NCBI GenBank assembly: GCA_016708875.1
Contig: JADJFA010000038.1
Span: 1-53,629 of the forward strand
Length of the DNA: 53,629 nt
Origin: Lewinellaceae bacterium
GTDB lineage: Bacteria; Bacteroidota; Bacteroidia; Chitinophagales; Saprospiraceae
Direction: 5' to 3'
Part shown: positions 26,110 to 33,288 of the stretch, one piece after another
Layout of the letters: each line of letters begins with the position of its first letter
How positions within the stretch are numbered: position 1 is the first letter of the stretch
The notes under the pieces: model-generated
The model's database searches: none
What the model was told of the DNA's origin: nothing
What the model saw: only the letters and a program-made list of their open reading frames with translations
Program-made: the position numbers and the translations under genes

Positions 26110-26796
26110 TTGCTGGCGGTTTTACTGTTCTTTGGCTATCGCAGTTACCGCGCCCGTACGAGGAACAACCTATGGTTAGCAGCCAAAAATGCTGAAAATG
26201 AATTGCTCTTGAAGGAAATCCACCACCGCGTAAAGAACAATCTCGAAATCGTGTCCAGTTTGTTGGCTTTACAATCGGCACAAATTGACGACCAGGGTAT
26301 CAAAGACGCCATGCAGGAAGGCCAAAACAGGGTTCAATCCATCGGTATTGTACACCAGAAACTGTATCAGCGCGACAATCTCGCGGCTATTGAAATGAAA
26401 GATTACTTCCTAAACCTCAGCGAAAGCATCCTTGATTCCTTTGGCGCAGAAGACCGCGTTACCATCGAATGTGCTATGGATCAATTGGATGTGGATATTG
26501 ACACCGCCGTACCGCTCGGGCTCATTGTCAACGAACTGCTCACCAATACCCTGAAATATGCCTTCCCCGATGGAAGAAAAGGCATTGTGCGGATCAAACT
26601 GGAAAAGAATCTTGCCGGAAACTTGCATCTGGAGGTCGCCGACGATGGAATTGGGAAGAGCGGTCTGACAAAAGGCACGGGTTTTGGAGGACAATTGGTA
26701 TCCTTGCTCACCCGCCAATTGAGTGGTTCAATGCGGGAAGAAGTGAAAAATGGCACCACGATATATATTGACTTTAACCTGAAGAAAGCGGCATGA
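26110..26796 (+). CDS. HisKA_2-type kinase core of the TPR sensor (fragment)
   Basis: It starts within the membrane segment (LAVLLFFGYRSYRARTR), followed by the HisKA_2 dimerisation domain with the phospho-acceptor His in LLKEIHHRVKNNLEIVSS, and an HATPase domain (PLGLIVNELLTNTLKYAF, then VADDGIG and GTGFGGQLVSLL). The apparent TTG start at 26110 is only an artefact of the frame break upstream. It belongs to 24911-26104. Its stop overlaps the start of the next gene by four bases (ATGA), so kinase and regulator are translationally coupled. Confidence 0.88.
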   Translation: MLAVLLFFGYRSYRARTRNNLWLAAKNAENELLLKEIHHRVKNNLEIVSSLLALQSAQIDDQGIKDAMQEGQNRVQSIGIVHQKLYQRDNLAAIEMKDYFLNLSESILDSFGAEDRVTIECAMDQLDVDIDTAVPLGLIVNELLTNTLKYAFPDGRKGIVRIKLEKNLAGNLHLEVADDGIGKSGLTKGTGFGGQLVSLLTRQLSGSMREEVKNGTTIYIDFNLKKAA

Positions 26797-27539
26797 CGGA
26801 CAGTCCTATAAAGATACTGGTAGTGGAAGATGAGATGATCATCGGCGCCAAGGTGTCCATGTTCCTTACCGAACTGGGTTATGAGGTAACGGGTATTATA
26901 CCGCGAGCCGAAGAAGCACTGATGCATTTGGATGAAAGCAAGCCCGATATTGCCCTGCTCGACATACAATTGAAAGGTGAAATGGACGGTATCGCATTGG
27001 CCATGTTGTTGCAAACAAACTACCAAATCCCAGTGATTTTCTTGACCGCAAACTCCGATGATGCCACGTTCAGCCGGGCAAAAGAGGCCAAGCCTTATGC
27101 TTTTCTGACCAAACCGTTCAAAAAACTGGATTTACAAAGGGCATTGGAATTGACCATCAGCCTCATGGCAAATCAATCTCACAATGATATTGCGGAACAA
27201 CATGCGGAAGAAACACCGTACATCCTCTCCGACCGGATTTTTGTACGTAACAAGGACAAGATGGTCAAAATCATGTTTGAGGCGATCCTTTACATTGAAG
27301 CGGAACGCAACTACTGCCGTATTGTGACCAGCACTAAGGAGTATCTGTTGACCATGCCCATGAAAAGCCTGGAAGACCAGTTGCCCCCTACCCTATTCCA
27401 GCGCATTCACCGTTCGAATATTGTCAACCTCGCACAAATAGATGCTGTAGACGATAGTGCGGTCATCGTTGGACAAAAGGCTTTGCCCTTGAGTAAGTCG
27501 CATCGGGAGGATCTTTTGATGCGGATTCGGACCGTTTAA
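26793..27539 (+). CDS. LytTR-family response regulator
   Basis: A 248-residue regulator. The receiver domain (about 6-120) has VVEDE, the phospho-Asp57 in IALLDIQL, a Thr in FLTANS and the Lys in TKPFKK. The C-terminal LytTR DNA-binding domain (about 145-245) has IFVRNKDKMVKI, ILYIEAERNYCRI and FQRIHRSNIVNL. It is the partner of the TPR kinase in front, with which it overlaps by four bases. LytTR proteins bind direct repeats upstream of target promoters. Targets are not visible here. A hairpin resembling a terminator follows at 27710-27739, but its T-run faces the other strand. Confidence 0.92.
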   Translation: MTDSPIKILVVEDEMIIGAKVSMFLTELGYEVTGIIPRAEEALMHLDESKPDIALLDIQLKGEMDGIALAMLLQTNYQIPVIFLTANSDDATFSRAKEAKPYAFLTKPFKKLDLQRALELTISLMANQSHNDIAEQHAEETPYILSDRIFVRNKDKMVKIMFEAILYIEAERNYCRIVTSTKEYLLTMPMKSLEDQLPPTLFQRIHRSNIVNLAQIDAVDDSAVIVGQKALPLSKSHREDLLMRIRTV

Positions 27540-27709
27540 ACAAGAAATATGGGGCTTTGAAAATCGGAAGGACGGGCATGCTCGTCGCTTTTTCATTTGA
27601 AAAATGTAATTTTTCACATTTATTCCTTTGAAAAAATGTAATTCTGCGGATAAGATCAAATTTAACAATGAAAGGAGACCTTTATGAATCATTCCTACAT
27701 TGGAAAAAT

Positions 27710-27739
27710 GCCCCTGCCAATCGGAAGACTGACAGAGGC
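27710..27739 (-). terminator. Hairpin resembling the 19269 terminator
   Basis: GCCCCTGCCAATC, GGAA, GACTGACAGAGGC; on the minus strand it is followed by ATTTTTCC. It matches the layout of the hairpin at 19269-19298. It could end transcripts arriving from the lipoprotein gene (28515-28019) across the G-rich tract. Weaker support than the other terminators. Confidence 0.4.
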
Positions 27740-27765
27740 GCGTTGCTAAAAATGATTTTTGGTTT

Positions 27766-27981
27766 GGGAGAGGGGAGGGGGGAGGGGCGGGGGGGCGGGG
27801 GGGCGAGGAGGGAGGGGGGGCGGGGGGGGGGGAGGGGGGGGGGGGGGGGGGCGGGGGGGGAGGGGGGGGGGGGGGGGGGGGGGGGAGGGGGGGGGGCGGG
27901 AGAGGGGGGGGCCCGGAAGGGGGGGGGGGGGGGGGGAGGGGGGGGGGGGGGGCGGAGGGGGGGGAAGGGGGGGGGGGGGGG
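27766..27981. repeat. Near-pure poly-G tract
   Basis: About 216 bases of G with scattered A and C and not a single T. Open frames through it encode only glycine/arginine or proline runs and are not genes. Such a tract is unusual for this genome and may be a sequencing or assembly artefact. In the gap 27540-28018 the only other things I see are a hairpin (27710-27739) and a short direct repeat near 27600-27645. Confidence 0.7.
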
Positions 27982-28018
27982 TTGGTGGCGCGCTTTTAAG
28001 ACACCCTCCAACGATTGA

Positions 28019-28324
28019 TTACTTCTCTTTCGCATCATCATTGCTGATATCCCGGATCGTTAGCCATTTTCCGTCGCGTTTTTCCCAAACAGCCATGTAT
28101 TTCCCAGAATAGGTCAGCGTTCCGGTGCTGTCCTTGACCGTTATTTTTCCGGTTTCTGTTACCCGGGTTTCGTCACCGTACAAGTCCATAGTTTCAAAGG
28201 CAACCGTTGAGTTTTCCTTGCGTTTTCCCATTTCCGCTTCAATATCTTTTTGGATGGCGGCTTTGCCCACGGACATCGGTTTGTTGGAATTCATGCTGAT
28301 GGCATCGTCTGCATAAAAAGCCAC
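28019..28324 (-). CDS. SnoaL-like domain of a lipoprotein, C-terminal part (fragment)
   Basis: The sequence AFYADDAISMNSNKPMSVGK, then VAFETMDLYGDETRVTETGK, and YMAVWEKRDGKWLTIRDISN is the usual pattern of the SnoaL-like / NTF2-like (DUF4440-type) fold: a cone-shaped domain used by enzymes and binding proteins. The N-terminal helix (AEIQAIENAWAAASNARDVA) lies upstream in another frame, and the lipoprotein signal is in 28372-28515. One base has been lost near 28390, so the gene really spans 28019-28515, about 165 residues. Substrate unknown. Confidence 0.75.
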   Translation of the reverse strand: MAFYADDAISMNSNKPMSVGKAAIQKDIEAEMGKRKENSTVAFETMDLYGDETRVTETGKITVKDSTGTLTYSGKYMAVWEKRDGKWLTIRDISNDDAKEK

Positions 28325-28371
28325 AATGGCAGCGACATCCCGAGCATTGCTGGCGGCAGCCCAGGCATTTT

Positions 28372-28515
28372 CTATGGCTTGAATTTCGGCTTTATTTTCG
28401 CCATGTCAGGTTTAGGCGCTTCCTGCACTTCGGGCTTAGGGGCTGGCGCTTTTTGGCAAGCGGCGAACAAAAGAGTGCAGAGAGAAAGGGCTGTGAAAAA
28501 GGTTGTTTTGCTCAT
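28372..28515 (-). CDS. Lipoprotein signal peptide and N-terminus of the SnoaL-like protein (fragment)
   Basis: From the ATG at 28515: MSKTTFFTALSLCTLLFAAC with the lipobox LFAAC, so the protein should be lipidated and anchored to a membrane. A short linker rich in Pro, Lys and Ala follows (QKAPAPKPEVQEAPKPDMA). The frame then runs to a false stop after KPKFKP; the true continuation reads NKAEIQAIENAW in the next frame. An open frame extends further upstream, but its added residues look like noise. Confidence 0.7.
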   Translation of the reverse strand: MSKTTFFTALSLCTLLFAACQKAPAPKPEVQEAPKPDMAKIKPKFKP

Positions 28516-28543
28516 TGTTATCATGTTTGATTTGTGAAAAATA

Positions 28544-29050
28544 TTAGTGAAAACGGCTAAAATCCACCTGTCCGCAAAACTTGCAAACGGTAGGCCCAAC
28601 CCAATTGGAATAGCCATTGGAAGGGTAGCGGTTGTTGAGTGGGACATTATTGGGATGTACAAATTCATGCGGACAAAGGCTATTGCGGAATTCTGATTTC
28701 ATTACCATGCGATATTGCTCCGCCTGCTCCCATCGGCCTGCGCTGCAACTGCCGCAAAAAACACTCAGTCCTATTATCAGAACCAGTAGCATAATCATAG
28801 ATCTGCCAGGACTTTTATGTGGCTGATTCAATTCCGTACAGGCTTTCGCAATAGAACAGATCCAAAGCAGGCCCATCAAAACAACAGCGCCTATTAAGGC
28901 CCATAGTGCGTTTTGTTCAAGTTGGCGAAGGGTATTCATCGTATTCACGTCCCCCAACTGCTCGGTGTGCAATGCTGCAGCAGATTGAGCAGAGAGGATA
29001 CCTGTTCCAAGGATTGAGAAAGAGCTGGTGAATAGGTATTTCGCAGTCAT
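28544..29050 (-). CDS. Small membrane protein with cysteine-rich tail, unknown function
   Basis: From the ATG at 29050 (MTAKYLFTSSFSILGTGILS, then AQSAAAL) the protein has about 168 residues. There is a signal-like or first hydrophobic segment, a second membrane helix (ALWALIGAVVLMGLLWICSI), a third (MIMLLVLIIGLSVFCGSC), and a C-terminal region with CPHEFVHPN and GPTVCKFCGQVDFSRFH. The two Cys pairs (CPH and CKFC) could form a zinc ribbon. I do not recognise a family. The longer open frame to 29323 is unlikely to be coding. It lies 28 bp upstream of the SnoaL-like lipoprotein on the same strand and may share its transcript. Confidence 0.6.
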   Translation of the reverse strand: MTAKYLFTSSFSILGTGILSAQSAAALHTEQLGDVNTMNTLRQLEQNALWALIGAVVLMGLLWICSIAKACTELNQPHKSPGRSMIMLLVLIIGLSVFCGSCSAGRWEQAEQYRMVMKSEFRNSLCPHEFVHPNNVPLNNRYPSNGYSNWVGPTVCKFCGQVDFSRFH

Positions 29051-29273
29051 AATATTAGGTTTATAATTGAAAGTTGTGGCAGTTGTCGCTGTAGGATGCT
29101 GTGCCAAAGGTGTGGGTGGCTGTCCTGCGGATTTCAGCGTGGAAATACCTGAATCCTGAAATCGGGTATTTCTACGGGGTTGCAACTTAGCAACGATAAG
29201 GATCGGTGTAAGTGACTCCCCAATAAGGTGTCTTTGGCATCCACCGTTTTGGTGGCAGGGTATTGACATCCTC

Positions 29274-30524
29274 TTATTTATTAGCTTTTTCAATCTCGTC
29301 CAATTTTTTCCTCGAACCTTCATCTTCCTGAATGGCTAATGCTTTTTTCAATTGGATAGTCGCATTTTCCTTATCACCAATAGCAATAAAATAATCGCCA
29401 TAAGCGGTATAGACATTAAAACTTTCGGGGTAATTGGTTGCATTGAGTTTAAAAAGGCTCTCTGCGGTTTTATACATTTTTCTACCTAAAAAATCATAAC
29501 CAATGTAATTGATTTCCGCTTCATCGGGCTTCATTTGATAGCCCATTTTTTGGGATAAATTGGCAAAATGATTATGATATCTATTAGCCAAGGCACCTGT
29601 TGAATCCGTAAAATCTTTCATGGTGAACTTTAAAGGAAAATAATCAAAGAAGAAACGCAGCGCATCGTATTCGGAAATGAGCGGAACAGAGCCATGCGTA
29701 TCATCAGGGTAATATTTGCCGCGATATTTCAAGCCGTTTTGCTTGTTTTCCTCAAAAGCGACTTGCAATGTCAATATGGAACGGATATGTTCTGAATCGG
29801 CTGAAGTATCTTTTTGTACCATGCTTAAATCCATACCTTCCTCCATCGTATTGGCAATGCTGAGATACAATGATTTGCCTTCAAATTTTTTAGCTTCCAG
29901 CGCCTTTTGTGCTTGTTTCAGGAGCTTTTGATTGTCCCACATCATACTTGGGTCAATGCAGACATAAGCATTGAACAGATCGGTGTGATGAACAAAAGTT
30001 TGCATCACCGTCAGGCCTCCAAAAGAATGCCCAATGAGCATTTTATAATCTGCTGTTGGGTATTTTGCCTCGATATGCGGCATCAATTCCTTTTCGATAA
30101 AAGCAATAAAATTTTCGCCACCACCTGATGTTTTGCAGAAAGCGCTGTCCGCAAAAGGCAGATCAACGTCAACATGAGTTGGCGTTAAGTCTCGTGTTCG
30201 ATCCGTATTCGGTATCCCCACTACGATCATTTTTGGGCACATGGTATTGCCATTGACACTACTCAGTTGTTGAATCATGCCCACTACAGAATAAAAATGA
30301 GCATCACCATCCAATAAATAAACAACAGGATACTGCTGACTAATAACACTGGGTCCGCCCCCGTCGGGCACATAGACCCATATTTTTCTTTGTTCGCCCA
30401 ATATTTTTGATTGGAGGCTGTCTATGACGCCGATGACTACCTGGTTGTCTTGCGCCTTGGCTTTAAAAGATACCGATATGATCAGGAGCAGTAGGATTTG
30501 CTGAAAAAGGGATGTTATTGTCAT
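29274..30524 (-). CDS. Secreted alpha/beta-hydrolase (esterase, Fes/IroE-like) with C-terminal TPR
   Basis: A signal peptide (LFQQILLLLIISVSFKAKAQ) precedes an esterase domain: RKIWVYVPDGG, YPVVYLLDGDAHF, the nucleophile Ser167 in LIGHSFGGLTV and a candidate catalytic His277 in DDTHGSVPL. This is the pattern of the putative esterase family that includes enterochelin esterases and IroE. After about residue 330 come short TPR-like helices (YPESFNVYTAYGDYFIAIGD). It probably acts in the periplasm or outside the cell on an ester; the substrate is not evident and no siderophore gene is near. The gene is intact and transcribed away from the short secreted protein at 30619-31017 in the same direction. 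Confidence 0.85.
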   Translation of the reverse strand: MTITSLFQQILLLLIISVSFKAKAQDNQVVIGVIDSLQSKILGEQRKIWVYVPDGGGPSVISQQYPVVYLLDGDAHFYSVVGMIQQLSSVNGNTMCPKMIVVGIPNTDRTRDLTPTHVDVDLPFADSAFCKTSGGGENFIAFIEKELMPHIEAKYPTADYKMLIGHSFGGLTVMQTFVHHTDLFNAYVCIDPSMMWDNQKLLKQAQKALEAKKFEGKSLYLSIANTMEEGMDLSMVQKDTSADSEHIRSILTLQVAFEENKQNGLKYRGKYYPDDTHGSVPLISEYDALRFFFDYFPLKFTMKDFTDSTGALANRYHNHFANLSQKMGYQMKPDEAEINYIGYDFLGRKMYKTAESLFKLNATNYPESFNVYTAYGDYFIAIGDKENATIQLKKALAIQEDEGSRKKLDEIEKANK

Positions 30525-30618
30525 AATTTTTTATTGTTTACTGCCTACACCATGTGTCTTTAGGCATTCCCGTTTTTAAGGATGAAAGAGTCATTGTTTT
30601 GTGCTGATGCGCCAAATG

Positions 30619-31017
30619 TCATTGCCGTAAAGCCGTCGTAGTTGCTTCCGTGCTTTCGACCAAAACCCGTCTTTCGCAGCCATTACAAGTGCCTTTGCAA
30701 ACAAACTCGTCGGTTAAGATGCGTGCCGAACGTAGCAGCGTCAGGGAGGCGCCTGCCTGAATTTCTAAGCTTAACACATCAATCTCCCCCTCCGTGACAA
30801 CAGGATATTTCAGGGTACTGGTAGATACGTCCTGGATGATGACGCGGTCAAAAACATCCGGTGTTTTGCCGAGGCTCCAGTTTCTATTTTGGTTCCAGTC
30901 CGTTTCGTGACCGGGGAAACCGCCTTTCCAGACGTTGGTGGTTTGGGCTTGAAGCGAAGAAAGATTTGCAAGGAGCAAAAGGGCCGTGAAAAAAGTGATA
31001 GATTTCATGTTTCTCAT
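30619..31017 (-). CDS. Short secreted protein, beta-rich, unknown function
   Basis: A signal peptide (MKSITFFTALLLLANLSSLQ, then AQ) begins four residues after the first Met. The mature part has the pattern common at the start of Bacteroidota surface proteins: VWKGGFPGHETDWNQNRNWS, then PDVFDRVIIQD, LSLEIQAGASLTLL. Usually this precedes a longer protein with a T9SS tail, but here the frame ends after RRVLVESTEATTTALRQ. It could be a full small protein or a remnant. The gap to the next feature (31018-31282) shows nothing. Confidence 0.6.
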   Translation of the reverse strand: MRNMKSITFFTALLLLANLSSLQAQTTNVWKGGFPGHETDWNQNRNWSLGKTPDVFDRVIIQDVSTSTLKYPVVTEGEIDVLSLEIQAGASLTLLRSARILTDEFVCKGTCNGCERRVLVESTEATTTALRQ

Positions 31018-31282
31018 AATTAGATGGTGTGAAGGTTACAGTAATGGATTTCTTCCAGAACTGCGACAAAGGTGTGGGCAGGGCAGAGCGGAGGGCTACC
31101 ACTCATCGGTCAAACGCTACCGTTGAAGTTGCATGCAGGAAATTTTCTTTACTGATTATGATGCATGAGGGATAGGAGAGGCTGGATTAACTTCTTGATA
31201 ATGAATAGAATGTTGGTTGCATGGTGTGTTGCAGCTGCGGGATATCAATCTTTTTGCAAATTCTTTTTTGCCCACTCGAGCC

Positions 31283-31423
31283 CCCAAGCTTGTCATCTTG
31301 TCGAGACCCGTCCGCATCAAGTACGCGTACCCCGAGTATTTGCCTTTTGAGATTTCTTGAAGTGCATGCACTCAACCAAAGCGCACTTGATGTGGACGGG
31401 TCTCGACAAGATGACAAGCTGGG
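31283..31423. repeat. Hairpin repeat element, copy 1 (left of GIY-YIG gene)
   Basis: A 141-bp element with arms of about 40 bases: CCCAAGCTTGTCATCTTGTC... at 31283 and its complement ending at 31423, differing by one inserted A and one substitution. The core is partly shared with copy 2 at 31910-32104. It lacks a protein gene and would fold into a very long hairpin. Confidence 0.8.
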
Positions 31424-31519
31424 AATGGGTGCTTAAATTGAATGGGATTGGCCAGTTTATCATGGAAATTGTAAAAATTTCTGTAACTTTAATTGAGTTT
31501 CACAAACATCTCAATCCAA

Positions 31520-31858
31520 ATGAAAAAAGAACATGATTACTGGGTTTACATCCTCACCAATTGGAAGAAAACAGTGCTCTATATTGGTGTTACCGACCAC
31601 CTTAGTCGTCGACTTATTGAACACTACAAAAACAGAGGGAAGCCAGACACCTTTGCTGGCAAATACTATTGCTATAACCTTGTATATTACGAATGGCACC
31701 AGTATATCAATAACGCATTGACCCGAGAAAAAGAAATCAAGAAGTTGTTGCGAGAGAGTAAAAATGCAATCGTTGAAGAAGCAAATCCAGAGTGGAAGTT
31801 CTTCAATGCCTTTATTTGTGGGGATTGGCCTCCAAAGGAGGCAACCCTTGAATACTAA
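31520..31858 (+). CDS. GIY-YIG family nuclease
   Basis: From the ATG at 31520 the protein has 112 residues and a complete GIY-YIG core: VYI (9-11), YIG (21-23), Arg30/31, His35, Glu70 in TREKEIKK and Asn in ANPEWKFFN. These cover the usual catalytic set of the single-domain URI-type members, which cleave DNA; many are of unknown role and occur in many copies in Bacteroidota. A longer start at 31493 adds unrelated residues. It stands alone on the plus strand between two copies of a hairpin repeat (31283-31423 and 31910-32104), which is the reason for interest. No extra DNA-binding domain is present. Confidence 0.88.
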   Translation: MKKEHDYWVYILTNWKKTVLYIGVTDHLSRRLIEHYKNRGKPDTFAGKYYCYNLVYYEWHQYINNALTREKEIKKLLRESKNAIVEEANPEWKFFNAFICGDWPPKEATLEY

Positions 31859-31909
31859 TTTTCCAGGCTGGTTAAGCCCTTTATGGATTCCTCTTCGCCC
31901 ACCCGATTA

Positions 31910-32104
31910 CCCAAGCTTGTCATCTTGTCGAGACCTGTCCGCATCAAGGGCGCAGACCCCGAGGCTTCCCGGCCCGGCGGGCGGGCCCGCCCGCCCCCCG
32001 CGCCCGCCGCCGCCCGAGGGCTTGCCTTTTGAGTTTTCCTGTAGTGCAGGCCTCGACCAAAGCGCACTTGATGCGGACGGGTCTCGACAAGATGACAGCT
32101 GGGG
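31910..32104. repeat. Hairpin repeat element, copy 2 (right of GIY-YIG gene)
   Basis: The same arms as copy 1 (CCCAAGCTTGTCATCTTGTC at 31910, complement ending near 32104) and the same core motifs (TTGCCTTTTGAG, CCAAAGCGCACTTGATG). It is about 55 bp longer because of a G/C-only stretch (31969-32019) absent from copy 1. It lies 33 bp before the end of HTCS-B (32137). Confidence 0.8.
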
Positions 32105-32136
32105 ATGGTTACCTGAACCAACGGGAGTTTTCGAAA

Positions 32137-33288
32137 TCAACCTCGCGTCTTCATCGGCCGCTCCCCAAATTCCTCCAGAAATGCATCGGAGAAATAATTG
32201 AGGGAGGTAAAGCCCACTTCGTAGGCAATTTCAGAAACCGTGAGTGTGGTGTTTAGCAGCATTTTTTTGCCGCGATGCAGGCGAATGGAGCGAATAAAGA
32301 GGCTGGGCGATTTGCCCGTCAGCGCCTTGATCTTTCGGAAGATCTGGCTGCGGCTCATGGCCAGGGCGCGTTCGAGTTGCGGCATTTCGAAGTCAGCGTC
32401 GGAAAGGTTTTGCTCCACAATGCTACGAACTTTTTGGAGGAAGCTATCCTCCGGGTCGGCTTCCGGGATCTGAGGTGCTACCGTAGTGAGCACATTTTGC
32501 TGGTATTTCGCCTGCAGTTTTCGCCGCGATTCGAGCAAGTTTTCCAGCGTCACCAGTAATTCTTCCTGATGAAAAGGCTTGGACAGATAGGTGTCTGCCC
32601 CGCGCCGAAGTCCAGCGAGGCGGCTTTGCACATCAGCTTTGGCTGTCAGCAGGATGATCGGAATATGGCTGGTGCGTTCGTCGTTTTTCAGGGTTTCCAC
32701 CACCTCAAAGCCGTCTTTGATGGGCATCATCACATCGCTCACGATGAGGTCGGGTACGGTTTCGAGGGCTTTTTCAATGCCGGCATGGCCGTTGTAGGCG
32801 AAATCTAACCTGTATGGACGACCCTCGTGGTCGCTCGCACCCGTAAGGCAGGCATTCAGATATTCCACCACATCCGGGTTGTCTTCGATAAGCAGAATGG
32901 TTTGCCTGTCAGGGTCATTGGTGACAGCTGCCTGGGCGGCGGGTAAAACTGGCCGATTGGCGGTTGGAACTTTCCAGATTTCGGATCCTTTTTCCTCGAA
33001 AACGCTGTTGTTCGTCACAGGCAATTTCACAAAGAATGTAGAGCCAATACCCACCTTGCTTTCCACAGAAATTTCGCCACCCATGGCCTTGACCAGTTCG
33101 CGGGTGAGCGATAGCCCGATACCCGTCCCACCCGCCTTGGCGTGTTCCTGATTCCTGGCCTGGAAAAATCGCTCAAACAAATGCGGCAGTTCTTCCGGCG
33201 GAATGCCTGCACCGGTATCGGTGACACTTATCTTCAACGTCGGAAGTTTTAAACCCTTCCGACGTTTTAAACCCTTCCAACGTTGCAC
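32137..33288 (-). CDS. HTCS-B: end of HATPase, receiver and AraC output (fragment)
   Basis: It begins with the late HATPase motifs (TDTGAGIPPEELPHLFERFF, GTGIGLSLTRELVKAMGG), then a receiver domain (LLIEDNPD, phospho-Asp in LIVSDVMMPIKDGFE, Lys in LSKPF) and an AraC-type output (LERALAMSRSQIFRKIKAL, SEIAYEVGFTSLNYFSDAF). It is the C-terminal part of the sensor at 33173-36274. The first about 15 residues of this frame (WKGLKRRKGLK) come from a palindromic repeat read in the wrong frame, and the true join is LRATL ... TLKISVTD. The protein ends 33 bp from hairpin repeat copy 2. Confidence 0.88.
   Translation of the reverse strand: MQRWKGLKRRKGLKLPTLKISVTDTGAGIPPEELPHLFERFFQARNQEHAKAGGTGIGLSLTRELVKAMGGEISVESKVGIGSTFFVKLPVTNNSVFEEKGSEIWKVPTANRPVLPAAQAAVTNDPDRQTILLIEDNPDVVEYLNACLTGASDHEGRPYRLDFAYNGHAGIEKALETVPDLIVSDVMMPIKDGFEVVETLKNDERTSHIPIILLTAKADVQSRLAGLRRGADTYLSKPFHQEELLVTLENLLESRRKLQAKYQQNVLTTVAPQIPEADPEDSFLQKVRSIVEQNLSDADFEMPQLERALAMSRSQIFRKIKALTGKSPSLFIRSIRLHRGKKMLLNTTLTVSEIAYEVGFTSLNYFSDAFLEEFGERPMKTRG

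Noticed and set aside
27590..27650. AT-rich direct repeat (TTTGAAAAA-ATGTAATT, two copies)
   Set aside because: Too short and too AT-rich to call a regulatory site; may be chance.
27668..28112. Glycine-rich (plus) and proline-rich (minus) open frames over the poly-G tract
   Set aside because: They arise only from the low-complexity tract and have no start context or homologous pattern.
28544..29323. Extended N-terminus of the small membrane protein (start at 29323)
   Set aside because: The extra 91 residues overlap the end of the esterase gene and look random; the ATG at 29050 is followed directly by a hydrophobic leader.
31764..32201. Open frames across hairpin repeat copy 2
   Set aside because: They run through the hairpin arms in both directions and the same residues appear in frames over copy 1; they are repeat translations, not proteins.
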